Assembly: GCA_008638375.1 (NCBI GenBank)
Contig: CM018046.1
Location: forward strand, 42,307,706-42,371,705
Length of the DNA stretch: 64,000 nt
Direction of reading: 5' to 3'
From: Nyssa sinensis
Lineage: Eukaryota > Streptophyta > Magnoliopsida > Cornales > Nyssaceae
Position 1 is the stretch's first letter. Each line of letters opens with the position of its first letter. The notes under the pieces were generated by a model, which was not told the DNA's origin, made no database searches, and worked only from the letters and a program-made list of their open reading frames with translations. This document shows positions 11,940-24,284 of the stretch, piece by piece. The translations under genes and the position numbers were made by a program.

Positions 11940-14540
11940 ACACAACTCGTAACCCAGAGACAACTTGGATCACACGTCAGGTTCACAATGAATTAAAAAA
12001 TGGAAAGCAGACTTGATAATGTGTTGCAATTTCATTTTATATTGGAAAATTATGCATAACTACATTAAGGATTGTTTGGATTAACGGTTGGTTACAACTT
12101 AATGTGTTTTGAATGAATCAATCGCACTTCATTGATTCTGAAGCTATTTGAATAGAATTCAAACTATATTTATTAGTCACAGTTTTTTTATTAAGTTGCG
12201 ATTTAGATTAAGCTGATAGCTAGTAAGTTTATTATGAAATTTAATAAATGTTCTTATTTAATAATTGTTAAGTATTTTTTATTAAATTCATTTAAATACT
12301 TAATTGTTTAATTCAAATAGTATTTTTACACCACTCACTCAATCAAATGGACACTTAATCTATTTGCTTTGGTTAATTCTTTAATTAGTTTTACAATCAC
12401 ATTCATTAGGATATTGTCAAATGGGTGGCCAGGATTGAAAATCACCTACCCCAAATGTGACGTAAAATTGGTTTTGTACACCTTTAATTAATTCAGTGAT
12501 TACACATGGACGATGGATGCACGTTTTCATATATGCCGACACACCATATTGCTAATCCAGTTGTTAAAAGCCCATAGCTTATGATTTTGACTCTCAGGCA
12601 CAAATTTTTTTGTAATTTGGATAACTCTAATCTAAGTGGTGCAACTGGTTATTCTCTACATCATTAGTGTGAATTTAATTCTTTTTTCTTATATCGTTGT
12701 ATCAAAAAAAATTAACTCTTCGCATAGACAATGATGCACGGTGAGCACAAAGTAACCAATCTAGATCATTTTTGTTGGGCAATTCAAGACAGTTGATAGA
12801 TTGAGATTTTATTCGAATGATTTGAGAAGGCGTTAATATCCGTTATCAAACAATTCTTTTTTATATATATAAAATTAATGAAGCGTTATAATTCATGTAT
12901 TACAATCAACCAAAAAGTGCATTTACAACATGACAAATTAACAGAAGACTATACAACCTAACATTAATAGGAGTTGAACATTACAAAGCAATAAAAGAAT
13001 ACATAACCTAATAGCAGTAAGAGTTCAACAGTACATTTACAGTATTACAAAACAATAGAATATTCCACAACCTAACAATAACAGTCATTAGGAGTCTCTC
13101 AAATAGGCGTCTTGGACAAATAATTCAGCCTAGTCCATACCTGAGTAGAAATAAATGCTCACATACCTCTAATAAGGGAGTGAGACTTGAATTCATGACT
13201 TCTTCTTTAAAAGAAGGCATGAGAAGATAGTTTATTTTAGAAAATATTGAAAACGGTCCTTATAATAGTTAGATAAATCGAGGGCAGTGTAATTTTAGTA
13301 TAATTATTCCTAATTTCTATGGTACAATCAATTCATTTGAATGAGAGTTTTGTGTTAGGAAATCAATTTTTTGGAAAAATAAAAAAGAAAATGAAAAAGA
13401 AATCCCAAGGTGTGCACAACCAACTTATGGTGAATGAGACATCCCCTTCAAGAGTCACGCCTACGCACTGAAATGCAAATATTATTCCTGAAAGATCTGT
13501 ATTATTGAAAGATTAGCACAATCAGATTAAACATTGGCGGTCCTAATTAACTGCAAAGAATATATTGACTTCATGATTAATCAACTTGTTTTAAACACTT
13601 TATGTTCTTAATGCTATCTGACAATGCCAGTGGTATTTAATTTGATTTGCTAGTTCTTAATCTGCTACCACTTCAATGGGCTAGAGTACTTCAAGTTATA
13701 TATAGTTTTCTTAATCTGCTGCCATTCATCAATAGCAAATTTTTACAAACACGTCATTAAGTAAGAAGAGGTTTCGATTACTTTTAAAGAGAATGTCTAC
13801 TGCTGCCATTCATCTAGAGTACTTCAAGTTATATATAATTTCACGAAAAAATTAGTTATCATAATTTCACGAAAAAATTAGTTATCATAAATATTAAAAA
13901 AATTTCAAATTTTGTAAAGTACAATCACATCATAAAATAACAGTTTCATTAAATAATTTCTTCTACTTTCCGAGATACACAGTATCCTTGAAGGAAATAT
14001 CTAGTTTTGTCCCAAAAGTAAAACCATTTGAATTGATTTCCGCTACCGTGTTATCTAAGCATCACTATTCAGCCACACAGCGAACGTGTGCAAGCAGTGC
14101 AAAGCATTTTCTTTAGCCGATCCAACTACATGATATAATTCATTAGTTAAGAAGCAAAGGCTTATACCACTCAAAAACTTATATAATCTTTAAAGTGTTT
14201 TCTCATTTTTAATGCCAAACAAGTTTAATTACATAATTATACTTCCAAATCATTTTCTTTGTTTCCTTAATTTGAAATTTGCCAACATTCTCCTGTACAG
14301 AAAAGCATGTATCATAAGCTGGCCCAAAACGTGCAAAAAAAAAAAAGAGAGATAAATGTTAGGCAAGGTTCATTTGTTACAATTACTTGATACAGTGCAT
14401 TAATACATATATAATATCAAATTACCAACGTGTACATACACTTCTCTAATCTAGTCTTAATCCCCACTAAGACTCCCTAATCACTAGTGGAAGAAACAGG
14501 TGGCTTATTCCCTCAAGGCTCAATATGCCTACCTTTGTGA
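11940..14540. other. Intergenic upstream of the expansin-like gene, copy 1
   Basis: AT-rich; no gene found. About 12880-13200 looks like the decayed tail of a retroelement (phrases such as CATTACAAAGCAATAAAAGA). About 13690-14070 is roughly 500 bp shorter than, and unlike, the matching place in copy 2 (54555-55435). Confidence 0.6.
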
Positions 14541-14547
14541 CCTCAAC

Positions 14548-14555
14548 TACAAATA
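14548..14555 (+). promoter_or_regulatory. Altered TATA box of expansin-like gene copy 1
   Basis: CTACAAATA lies 108 bases before the ATG, where the second copy has CTATAAATA in an otherwise identical context (CCTCAACT..AATATGGG). The single T to C change hits the third base of the TATA element, a position that strongly affects TBP binding. Confidence 0.6.
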
Positions 14556-14655
14556 TGGGCTTTGCATTTGTGAGGTTACCATCTCATAATATTCTCATCA
14601 TTTGTCTTATTCTTCTAAATCTGCAGTGTTTAGAGAATTTATTATTGAATAAGTC

Positions 14656-16633
14656 ATGGATTTTGCACTTCAATACTGTTGCTCTCTTCTCTTTGTCATG
14701 GTGCTTTTGCCTGCAGTACTATGTTACTCTCAAGACTTTTATGTGTCCTCTAGAGCAACCTTCTATGGTAACCCCGATTCCTTAGGAACTCCAAGTACGT
14801 ATAACATACTATGTATCTATATATTGATGTATATATGTGTGTGTGTGTGTATGTATGCATGTGTACACTAAAAATTTATTAATTCTTGATGATTCGTATG
14901 GCTTAATGATGTGTTAAATCGATCAGCTGGAGCTTGTGGCTTTGGTGAATATGGAAGGACGGTTAACGGTGGCGAGGTGAGTGGAGTCTCCAGGCTGTAC
15001 AAGAATGGAACTGGCTGTGGTGCATGCTATCAGGTATAATTCAAGCCACTTATATATCATTTTGAGTTTGAAAGTGACAACAATTGTGTTTTGAAAGTTT
15101 TAAGGGTGTGTTTGTAAGGAACTCCAAGGACTAGTGTCTTGAAATGGATAGCAAACATATAAGGTAGAATGGCAAGACATGATTCTAGTATTTGACTTCA
15201 AAAAATTGTGATCAGGTCTTATTAAATTGAGATAAACGTAGAGCAAAGATGTATTAATGGCCGATCATGTCAAACAGGTTTAAAGTGTAATTTCTTCAAA
15301 CTATGCCTTTTACACAGTTAAAAATTGGCAACCAGCAAAATGTATTCTTCCTTAACTTGATTTAGAACGTTTCTTAGTAATGTTCTTAGACAAGTTCGTC
15401 TATGCAAGATGAAAATATCTCTCTTTTAGACGTGTCTGATTCAAGTCGATGCACATTTAGGGTATAAAAAAGATTTCACAAATAAAATAAGTGGTTCCTT
15501 TGCTTTCCTATTCCATAATTATGCTTACTTTTTTTATTATTGATTTCAGGTTAGGTGCAAGAATCCACAATATTGCAGTGAAGATGGAGTAAAGATAGTG
15601 GTGACAGACTATGGTGAAGGAGACAAGACAGACTTCATCCTTAGCCTACGCGCATACACAAAGCTGGCTCATCCAAACATGGCTGTAGAGCTGCTGGCAT
15701 ACGGTGTGGTTGACATAGAATACCGCAACATACCTTGCCAATACCCAGGTTCCAACCTCATGTTCAAGGTCCATGAGCATAGCAGGTTTCCTGAGTACCT
15801 AGCCATAGTGATTTTGTACCAAGCTGGTGTAAATGAAATCACAGCCGTTGAAGTGTGGCAGGTACAGTCCAACAAAACAATTAGTGTGTTACCTTGATAT
15901 ACATTATTTTGCTCATTATCTAACAATTTAAACATTGAAAGCAATTAATGCTTTAACATAATATTAGAGCATTCTAAAAGTCTTGTGTTCAATTTTCTCA
16001 TCCATTCGATTGGTGCAAAGTTTGCACTCAACACTCTGATCTCTTAGTTTTGCACTATGTTCCGTCACTCTTCACGTACCAAACAAGATTGTACATGAGA
16101 TGAGATATTAACATATTTTGTCACTCTTCACGTGTAAAACAGGATTGTACGTAAAAGATAGTATTAACTTAATATACATTGATGACTCATTCTCTAACAA
16201 ATTAAGTTTTTAGAGTAACTCGTAATCTAACATATCGAATGAAGCTTGCACTCTCACACTCTGTTATGTGAGACGAGATTGTACATGAAAAAAAATAGTA
16301 GCTTGATATATATTGTTAACCTATTTTCTAACGGTTTTAAGTCTTTTATAGCAACCCAGTTCAGTGCGTATCAACCCTTTTTGGTGATTAATCCAAGCTA
16401 GTGATTGGTTTTTATATATATTTCTTTGGGTGCAGAATGATTGCCAGCAATCGAGGGGCATGCGCAGGGCCTATGGCGCTGTATGGGACATGGCCAACCC
16501 ACCAAGGGGTGCCCTTGACTTGAGGTTCCAAGTGAGTGGCAGCGCAGGGGTGAAGTGGATGCAGATGAGGAATGTGATCCCCAGTGATTGGAAGGCTGGG
16601 GCTGCTTATGAGACAGGCATTCAGCTAGCTTAA
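14656..16633 (+). CDS. EXLB1: Expansin-like B protein, copy 1 (4 exons, 251 residues)
   Basis: Exons 14656-14794, 14927-15033, 15550-15861 and 16436-16633; all introns are GT..AG and the joined frame is open. Residues 1 to about 25 are a secretion signal (hydrophobic, ending VLCYS), so the product goes to the cell wall. Domain 1 (double-psi beta-barrel, GH45-like) shows GACGFGEYGRTVNGG, GTGCGACYQVRCKNP and TDYGEGDKTDFILS. The HFD triad of alpha/beta expansins is absent, as in the EXLB class. Domain 2 (cellulose-binding fold) shows MRRAYGAVWDMANPPRG and NVIPSDWKAGAAY. Length is typical for the family. Odd points: TCG (Ser) replaces the conserved Trp before RGMRRAYG; the motif reads PDS where I recall PDC in EXLB proteins; and the TATA box is altered. 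Intron 3 holds imperfect repeats around GATTGTACATGAGA. About 14 residues differ from copy 2. No wall-loosening activity is established for EXLB proteins generally. Confidence 0.93.
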
Positions 16634-16769
16634 TCAAGCTATGGAAAAACCCATTATCTGCATATATAGGATCTATAGGAACTAGCTAGTTATTAATTAT
16701 TAACTAGTTGCTATTTTAAATCATTAAGTTTATGCTTGTAACTGGCAGTGGAGAGCTAGTGCTCTTAGC

Positions 16770-16775
16770 AATAAA
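16770..16775 (+). terminator. Polyadenylation signal AATAAA, expansin-like copy 1
   Basis: AATAAA 137 bases after the stop codon, in a T/GT-rich setting (TTGTGTACTTTGTTTGG follows), as expected for a plant 3' end. It is conserved in copy 2. Confidence 0.6.
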
Positions 16776-16939
16776 GAATTGGATTGTGTACTTTGTTTGG
16801 TGAGATAATTTGAATAAAGTTTATCTTAATCAGATCTTTTAGCTATTATTTAAGAGTGTAATTATGCACATAAGGGGGCATATATAAAATAATTCAAGCA
16901 ACTTGAAAAAGAGGAAGCATGGTGCATGTATCTTTAATC

Positions 16940-16944
<5 letters not shown>

Positions 16945-16980
<36 letters not shown>
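16945..16980. repeat. (CA)n(TA)n microsatellite
   Basis: About 14 CA units followed by a short TA run. In copy 2 (58327 onward) the CA run is shorter and interrupted by GA while the TA run is longer. Confidence 0.95.
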
Positions 16981-17658
16981 GTGACTGGTATATATATTGT
17001 ACTTTGCAGACCCAGCTCATCATATGTATGTACTGAGGCTTTCATTTGTAGCAATCAAGAGTGTAGCCACTATATTCTTATGTTTTGAGATAAACCTTCC
17101 ACTTACCTCTGAACATTGAGAATAAGAAGAAGAATATTATAGTCTCCATAATCTAAAGTTCAATGAAGAGTTCCCCGGGAAGATTCTGATCATCTCTACT
17201 GAACTTCTCAAGTCCTGGTGGTGCTAGTGTGTGGGGCATTTTTTTCATATGATGCATTAATTGTTAGATGAGTTGCTCTCAAGATATCCTATTTGTGAGA
17301 ATTTAATTGGTTGACTGCATACTCCTTGCCTCCTAATGTTAAACATAACGAATTTTTTCATCTCATCTTACTATAAAATTAAACTGATGCAATCTACAAG
17401 TATTTATTATAGTAGCTTATTACTAAATAGGATATCTAAGAGTTAGAAAATGAGTTATATTTAGTATTTTCCTTAGCTAACTTATCATAGATGAAAAGAT
17501 TTGTATTTTTCTTACACACGATTCTAATTTGAGTTATTACACATATATAGTATTAAGATTTTTCCTTTCCCATAAGGATCCGAGGACGGTAGGACAACAT
17601 GACAATGAAGTTTGAGGTATTGTGCTATGAGAAATTATGTTTATATGGTTTTAGAAAG

Positions 17659-17826
17659 GATAATGTTACCGTAAGCTTAGGTGCATTTAAGACGTGATGT
17701 TTTAACTCTTGGATAACTTAGGAATTAGAAATAAAATAGTTTAGATAAACAAAAACCTAATTCCTAAGTCATTTGAGGGTTAAAACAGCATATCTCATGT
17801 ACGTTCGAATTTATAGTAGCATCACC
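17659..17826. mobile_element. MITE-like inverted repeat, copy 1
   Basis: About 168 bp that folds on itself. The left arm GATGTTTTAAC..GGAATTAG pairs with the right arm CCTAATTCC..GTTAAAACAGCAT, and the outer ends GATAATGTTACC and GTAGCATCACC also pair imperfectly. There is no coding capacity. This is the shape of a miniature inverted-repeat transposable element or a decayed hairpin of one. Also present in copy 2 (59045-59212), so it predates the duplication. Confidence 0.5.
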
Positions 17827-18400
17827 TTAATTTCGTATGACACAAAAAATAAAATTTCTCATGTTTAATTGAAAAAAATTATAGTAAATTATAATGACCT
17901 CTCTTGATTTTTTGACAAGTACACTAATCTCCCTTAAAGTTTTTAAAACTACACTGAGCTCTCCTACTTTACTTAAAAAATTATAAATACTCCTCCCTAA
18001 ATCAATTTTTTTTTTTGAATGACAAAACCTTTCATGTTTTTTTTTTTTTATGCATTTTTTCAATTTTCACTAATTTTTTCTACCTTTTTTTTAAATATTT
18101 TTTTAATTTTAAGGTAAATAATTTATTTTTATTTTATATAAAAAAAATTTAAAATTTAAAATTTTAATCAATATTCATTTGAAAATAAAAAAAATAAAAA
18201 AAAATTTATCAAAATTAAAAAATATATATTAAAAAATGTAAAATGAGTTGTTTGTCATTTTAAATTAAATAATTAACTTGAGAAAAATATTTATAATTTG
18301 TCTAGTTAAATAAAAAAATTAATATAATTTCTTAAATTTTTTAAAAGAGTAATGTAATTGTCAAAAATCTCAACATAATTAGCAAGACAAAAAACAAAAG
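17827..18400. other. Very AT-rich spacer
   Basis: Long A and T runs with no gene. It separates the expansin-like 3' region from the promoter region of the next gene. Confidence 0.7.
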
Positions 18401-18588
18401 AAAGGTTCCCACAGTAAATAGCAATTCAAAGAGCAGAACGACGCCGTCTATCTGTGTCAGTTGGTAAATTTGGGATCCTTCAAACGGTGACGTATTTTAC
18501 GGGACCACACTTCCTCCACCGTTGATAGAGAAGGCGGGAATGTGAATATACCCCAACATAAAAACCCTACAAAAAAAACACTCCCTCG

Positions 18589-18789
18589 ATGTTCACGTTT
18601 CCGATTTCTAAACCCACAACCGTCTGGAGTCTGAATCATCAAGCCCTTCGAAAATGGAAGAAGATCCTTTTGGCTCACTCGTCAGACAGTGCCAACCCAC
18701 GTCCTCTCAAGAAGACCGTCTCCGAACCTGCCCTTTTGCCCGCGAAGACGAGGTCTTCCCCGAAGACGAGTCGCCGTCAACCTCGGTAG
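18589..18789 (+). promoter_or_regulatory. Upstream reading frame overlapping the next gene's start, copy 1
   Basis: An ATG at 18589, 65 bases before the main ATG and in another frame, opens a 66-codon frame that overlaps the main coding region to 18789. Its start context is weak (TCGATGT) and the main start is strong (AAAATGG), so leaky scanning is plausible. It matters only if transcription begins upstream of 18589. Identical layout in copy 2. Confidence 0.35.
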
Positions 18790-19814
18790 AACCCACCGGA
18801 ATTGTCATGGTCTCTCTGCCGGACAGTTCGAAGGCCGATAGTTCCCCTCACGAAGACTTCCGGACCCCTCCCGAAGATTCTCTGTTGGAGAGCTCCGAAG
18901 AGCAGAGGAAAACAACAGCCGGTGATGCTCTCGCCGGTCAGAAAATTAACGGTGTCAGCGATAAAAATGATAGTGCGGCTATGGCTGTATATAGTTGTAC
19001 GGGCACTGATAAGACTGTTGATTTGGGGAAGGACTCGGATAATCTAGGGTTTTCGGGTGTGAAATCGACACAGCTAATCGGCGGTGGTGGTGCTGTTTCA
19101 GGTGTTCCTTGTTCTGGTGGTGTTGATGCAGTTAATGTGAGTGAGGTTTCAGAGGATGAATTGACAAAATATAGTGCTTTGCGGGGTGAATTGAACGAAG
19201 GCCATTCATTTGAGCCTCGGCCAAAAAAACTGAAAGTTTCTGAGAAAAATTCGGGTTTGGAATCTCCAAATGTTTGCTTAGGCAACAATGAGCCGGTGAT
19301 TGTTGAAACTAACCGCAACGAAAATGCTGGCACTGAAGTTCTTGAATCAGAGTTTGAAGAAATTGCTGAAGGTCTAGGGTTTGGTGAGGACACAATGAAT
19401 GTGGGTCCACAGCTGAAAGAAACTGAGGAAAGTATGGGACTTAGGAAAGCTGATCAACTGTCCAAAAATGGAGAGGGGTTTTCGGTTAAAAAGAATATTG
19501 AGGATCTTGAGAAATTCAAATATGTCAGTTCTGGTGGCATTAATCGGCATGGTGGAGAGGATAAAGGTTTTGGGGGAAGACGGGAATTACCATCCTCAAT
19601 AAGTGGGCAAGCGAAGAATGTGGGAAAGGAGTCGGGGTTGGGCAGTTCCTCGGCTAAGCATCAGCTGTTGAAGGATCTTTTGGATGCTTTGAAAATGGCT
19701 GCAAAGAAGCTGGATGATGGTTCCGAGGATGTGGATTTCTTCGAGACTGCCAAGAGGCGTGGCATGACTTTTCCACGGCCCAGGTGGTGGCCACAGGAGG
19801 GCTTTGATGATTAA
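18654..19814 (+). CDS. Plant protein of unknown function, 386 residues, copy 1
   Basis: Single open exon with a strong start context (AAAATGGAAG). The protein starts MEEDPFGSLVRQ and is acidic, Ser/Gly/Glu-rich and probably mostly disordered. It carries a basic patch PRPKKLKVSEK near residue 188 that could be a nuclear import signal. It ends in a compact, conserved-looking stretch, DLLDALKMAA then RRGMTFPRPRWWP and GFDD. I cannot assign a function. Eleven residue differences from copy 2 in 386, with no frameshift or stop in either copy, argue that it is a real gene. The upstream region has a telo-box-like AAAACCCTA near 18560, common in housekeeping plant promoters. A 3' UTR with a GT/GA microsatellite probably follows. 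Confidence 0.8.
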   Translation: MEEDPFGSLVRQCQPTSSQEDRLRTCPFAREDEVFPEDESPSTSVEPTGIVMVSLPDSSKADSSPHEDFRTPPEDSLLESSEEQRKTTAGDALAGQKINGVSDKNDSAAMAVYSCTGTDKTVDLGKDSDNLGFSGVKSTQLIGGGGAVSGVPCSGGVDAVNVSEVSEDELTKYSALRGELNEGHSFEPRPKKLKVSEKNSGLESPNVCLGNNEPVIVETNRNENAGTEVLESEFEEIAEGLGFGEDTMNVGPQLKETEESMGLRKADQLSKNGEGFSVKKNIEDLEKFKYVSSGGINRHGGEDKGFGGRRELPSSISGQAKNVGKESGLGSSSAKHQLLKDLLDALKMAAKKLDDGSEDVDFFETAKRRGMTFPRPRWWPQEGFDD

Positions 19815-20242
19815 TTCATGACTCCAATTATATTTTCCTGGAGATTTTGTGTGGTGTGTGATGAGTATTCTGATGAATTTACATGGAAATGTAGACTTCA
19901 CATGCCACTTTTTTGTTGCTGTCTGGTGCTTTTGTCAAACTACTTGTCAGCCAGGTAAGCTGGAACCTATATATATCAGGAGGTCTAGTTTGGTGTTAAA
20001 AGATGGTGTATGATGAATTGCACAGGGTTTTGGGAAGCCATGTATTGGATTAGAAGCTATAAAAGTTCAGTTCGTGGTAATCATTTGCTGCAGAAATTGA
20101 ATTTTGTTAAAATCCATGTTACAAGGATAAATTTTGTGATTAGTTTTTTGCTTTTAAGTGATTGTTGAGGAAGAAATTAAGCACACAAAACAATGAGTAA
20201 AATAAAAGATAGCTGTTCTTCATTATCTGGCCATTGTGTCTT

Positions 20243-20248
20243 TGTGTT

Positions 20249-20290
<42 letters not shown>
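20243..20290. repeat. (GT)n(GA)n compound microsatellite, copy 1
   Basis: About 14 GT units then 10 GA units. The duplicate at 61606-61690 is longer and interrupted, so the locus is length-variable. Confidence 0.95.
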
Positions 20291-23200
20291 CAATAATATT
20301 TGTTCTGATATGAGCAGGAAGGTTTTTCTCCTTTCATGTTCTGTAAAGTTCAGTATTAGCTTCATATATGCAATTCATGTCTCAATTAAATCAAGTGAAA
20401 ATGCTAACTTTAAGTCTTTGACCTTCAATGTTTTAGTGTGAAGAGGCATACAACAATAGAGAAAAGGAAATAACCCTTTGACACGTGTAGATTCATGGAA
20501 CCGACAAACAACAAATAAAGAAACATCTGACAATCAAAATACTGTGGCCGGGTAGACTACCCTTAAGGTATTCCAAAAGAGGCAGCAGTAACTTTCAATG
20601 CATCTTTTGAAGCACTATAGTTGTTCCTATATGAATTGGCACAATGATTTTGATAAGATTCTTGAAGTTCCTAATTCCTACACCTCTCTGTGAAAATGAA
20701 ACTTTGACAATTTGATTTGATGCATAACTAACAACAAAAGAATCAATACAATACCCATTGCTTAAACTAGTGGCATTTTCTTATCTAAAATCACAAATTT
20801 GTGGACCTACACAAACAAATACACGTGGGTCTCACTTCCTTGAGTCCATACTCCATAGGTAGGAAAATTCTGTTACTGTGTATGGCATTTACCAAATGTT
20901 TGTATGCCATAAGCTGTGTAGATGCTGCCAATCAATAAAGGTCTCTGATATTGTCTTTATGTCCACAGTGCACAAAGTTACCAATGTGAACTTAGATTGC
21001 AGCTGAAAAGAAAACACAGCTAGCTATCACTACTTCCATAAACAGAGCTATACATTCTACTGCCTGTCATTTTCTCTTTTAACCCAACATTGAGAACCAG
21101 AGGCCAATTAAACTCGTGTTTTATATCACTAAACATTAACTTGACTGTGTTCAGCTTTAAATTCTGGTTGCATTGAATTTACGAATGTTGGGAAGTAGGA
21201 CATATTTATCGTAGGTTTCAGATGTTTGAATATCTTCATTCATCGTAACACATCTCGGAAGTTAAGGCAAAACATTCGCATTGCTCCAACTGTAAATGAA
21301 AAGGAAATTCGTTGTACATTACTTAGCCATTTAATGCCCAACTATTAGTGAATGATTTCAAAGCTAAGTTGAATAATACCAGCAGAATAGCTTTTTGCAT
21401 AATGTATTGGCCGGAAATTTAGCTTCTACACTTTCGTTGATGGATTCAATGTACACTAGTCCCTTTCAGATGAGCTGCTCTTGTGTACCGAATCCAAGAA
21501 TTTTCTCTTCATATACATATATATTAGAGGAAAAATACAATTCACATATTTTCATCTTAGTTTTAGGACCAGCCAGAGGAATGGTATTTTTGTTGTTCTT
21601 TACAGATTGTCATCCATAATCAAGGATGTCAATGGTATGGGATGTGTGTGTGTTCAGTTGATCCACAAATGGGTATCAGATATATCAAATTCTTGCAGGC
21701 AACCATGCATGAACAAATATTTGGTATGATATAATGATCCAGGTTTGATTCAAAATTCAAAATATTTATCATAGTTTGATGCCTTTAGATGCCAAATATG
21801 CTGTTTTAAATTGGCTCATATAATGATCCAGGTTTGATTCAAAATTCACATAATATGCTCTCAACCTTAGAACTAATTTTCTTCCAATTCCAATTCTAAG
21901 GCATGTATTCCCTGCAGGAAAATGTGGAAGGAGAGTAAACCAATCTCCATAGACGCACACTTTTCCTTCCTCAACTTGATAACCACAAAGCATTTCACTA
22001 TTTGATTTGTTCTTAGGAAGTGAAACAAAAGATACCGATGTTTCAAACCGTTTAATGAATGAAATGAGAAAGGGCTGCAAGTCTGTAAATGATGAGCTCA
22101 CTCATGGGTAGCCAAGACTGAGTAACGACTTTCGTGCGCACGTTCATTCATAAAAGGCAGCATAGATTTCAACTTCCACCACATGCATCCGGACAACGTT
22201 CAATTTTTTTTTCTTTCAATAGCCTGGAAAGAAACCCCGAAAAAGGTTAATTTCACGACTGTAAATGCCAGAAAACAGAAAGGTATCTGAAAGTTGTGTT
22301 GCAAGTTAACAACTAAGCTGCATACAAAAACTATGGAACTTGCCACCTCTTCTGCATTTTGAGTTACATATTACAATCTTTTGTCAACCTATACAAAAAA
22401 GCCCACCCAAATTCATCCCTTAGTATTCCAAGTTCAGTAGGGCCAAGAAAGAAAAAGAAAAAGCAACCATCAAACCTCATTCACATGGAGTTTGTATGTT
22501 TGGCATGCAAATTATGTGGAGCCCAATCACGGGTTTCGGCAGAACTGGTACCCAAATAACCCTAGTGATTGAAGTAGTGTTTTGACAAGAATTGTCACGG
22601 ACGAGCAAGATGCAGGCATACTGAGCTACCACAAGCACTTGCTTGGGCACCAAAACTTGAAGTTGGGAGAAGGAGCTCTGCCTGTGGGAAGGAACTGTTG
22701 GATGGCACATCCAGCAGCAAATCCTGATCAGAGCTTTCATCTGTGTGATGGAAAGAGTCCAGCATGAGGGAGCTATTATCAGGAGGCAAAGCAAATAGAC
22801 TCTTTGGACTAAAGCAAGAGCCGTCATTGTCTATGGGTTCTCTGTGTTCATAGCAACCCTTCATCATCACCCTGTTGGGGCTCTTCATCATCATTTTTGC
22901 TCCTGAAAGATGCAGTTTCTCTTAAAAAATGATTCCAATGTAAATCATATAGATAGTTAACAGCAAAAACAATTCATATTAAACAAGGTGAAATGATAAT
23001 GTTGCTTTGTTATTCTTTCTAGTGCATGGAAGTCCATAAATCAAACTGCCATTAAGCCCTTACTTCAAACTAACTCCACTAGAACTACAGGTGCATATCC
23101 AAGAATAAAAGAATGAGTAAAATCCTTTTTCTTTTTCCTTTTTTTACTTGTCTTGGGATTTTTAATTTTTTTTTCTTGATTTGGTATGCTATTTGCCTTC

Positions 23201-24284
23201 TATCATGACTATGAGGATGCAATGTTGGGATCTCAACTATGGGAGGGAGAAATGCTGTTTTCTCATGAGCACATAAGCCAATTTCCCAGGATTTATGGAA
23301 GAAAAAAAAATTCAGTGGTGATAATTCATAAACTACTCAAAAAAGGATTTAGGATTCTGTATGCCAGTCCAAACCACCCAGAACCATGCAAAGGGCGTTA
23401 GACTCAAAGGTGAAAGGAACCAGGGAAAAACAGATAAGAGTAGGAGTCCTATAAGGGGGTGACTAGTTCTAGGAGGTTTTGGTACGTCCCCATGAGTGAA
23501 CAATAGCTTAGATCCATCTTAGTAAAGATAAAATAGCAAAGTAAATTAAACACGATGTATCAAAAGATTCTTGGAGAAAAAGTACAAATAGTTCTTGGAT
23601 GCAATTCTGGAGACAACAATCGCAGCCAAGGCAGGAAGAAGATTGGTTTTATACTATAAACCTGATTCATATCCCCTTCAGTTCACTTCCTAAATAGGTT
23701 GCCTTTCTGAGGTTGCAAGTGAAGACAAGTATGACATTCTATATAAAGAAAGGATGAGTTGTACGAGACACAAAACTAATTGTAGGGTACAATTATTGTA
23801 GAGGATGCAAGTCCTAGCAACCATATGAACCTAACACGGAGCTTTGTAAAGTGTGACATTCATGTTGAACTTGAACATGACACCTCATGGGTAGGGGTAT
23901 GAGATATGTTGAATAAACACAAATTGCCTATCCATCCAAGGAAGGGAGAAATCTTCCACAATAGAGACAGGCAATGTGTAGTAGAAATTTCATTTTATTG
24001 CATGTCATTGAATAAGAAAGACAACTATTTTGATAATTGTGTCATGTCTCTCAGAGTCTTAAGATTTGAACACCTGATTATGCTCAAACCTAGATACATG
24101 CCCACATCCAACATGTTTAACTGAGACAATGTAGTATGAATCTATGATTATGGAAAAACAAGCTTGTCATTATAATCAGGCATTGAAATCCCCCAAGCTT
24201 ATGTAAGCTTGTGTCCATAGAATTATTCATATTTGAAATTTGTTGATGCTGTTCAAATCTTAGCTGCCGTTTAGTTTAAATAAA
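20291..24284. other. Intergenic region downstream of the 386-codon gene, copy 1
   Basis: Mostly AT-rich non-coding DNA, conserved in copy 2 up to the window end. Near 21722-21850 the phrase ATGATCCAGGTTTGATTCAA occurs twice, about 100 bp apart. Apart from the possible minus-strand exon at 22595-22903, I see no gene. Confidence 0.6.
22595..22903 (-). other. Possible terminal exon of an unrecognised minus-strand gene
   Basis: A minus-strand acceptor (CATCTTTCAG, ending at 22904) is followed by an open frame through KMMMKSPNRVMMKGCYEHRE, a Ser/Asp/Leu-rich middle and a stop at 22595. Two other minus frames overlap it. No upstream exon could be tied to it, and the family is not recognised. Confidence 0.25.

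Noticed and set aside
18938..19393. 151-codon minus frame opposite the 386-codon gene (200 codons in copy 2 at 60304-60906)
   Set aside because: It mirrors the conserved plus-strand frame and its limits differ between copies. No start or splice context.
20140..20441. Frames through the GT/GA microsatellite on both strands
   Set aside because: Dipeptide runs from a simple repeat, and the frame changes with repeat length between the copies.
22477..22894. Three overlapping minus frames of 99-116 codons taken as one complete gene
   Set aside because: Only one can be joined to a good acceptor and no upstream exon was found, so it is listed only as a possible exon.
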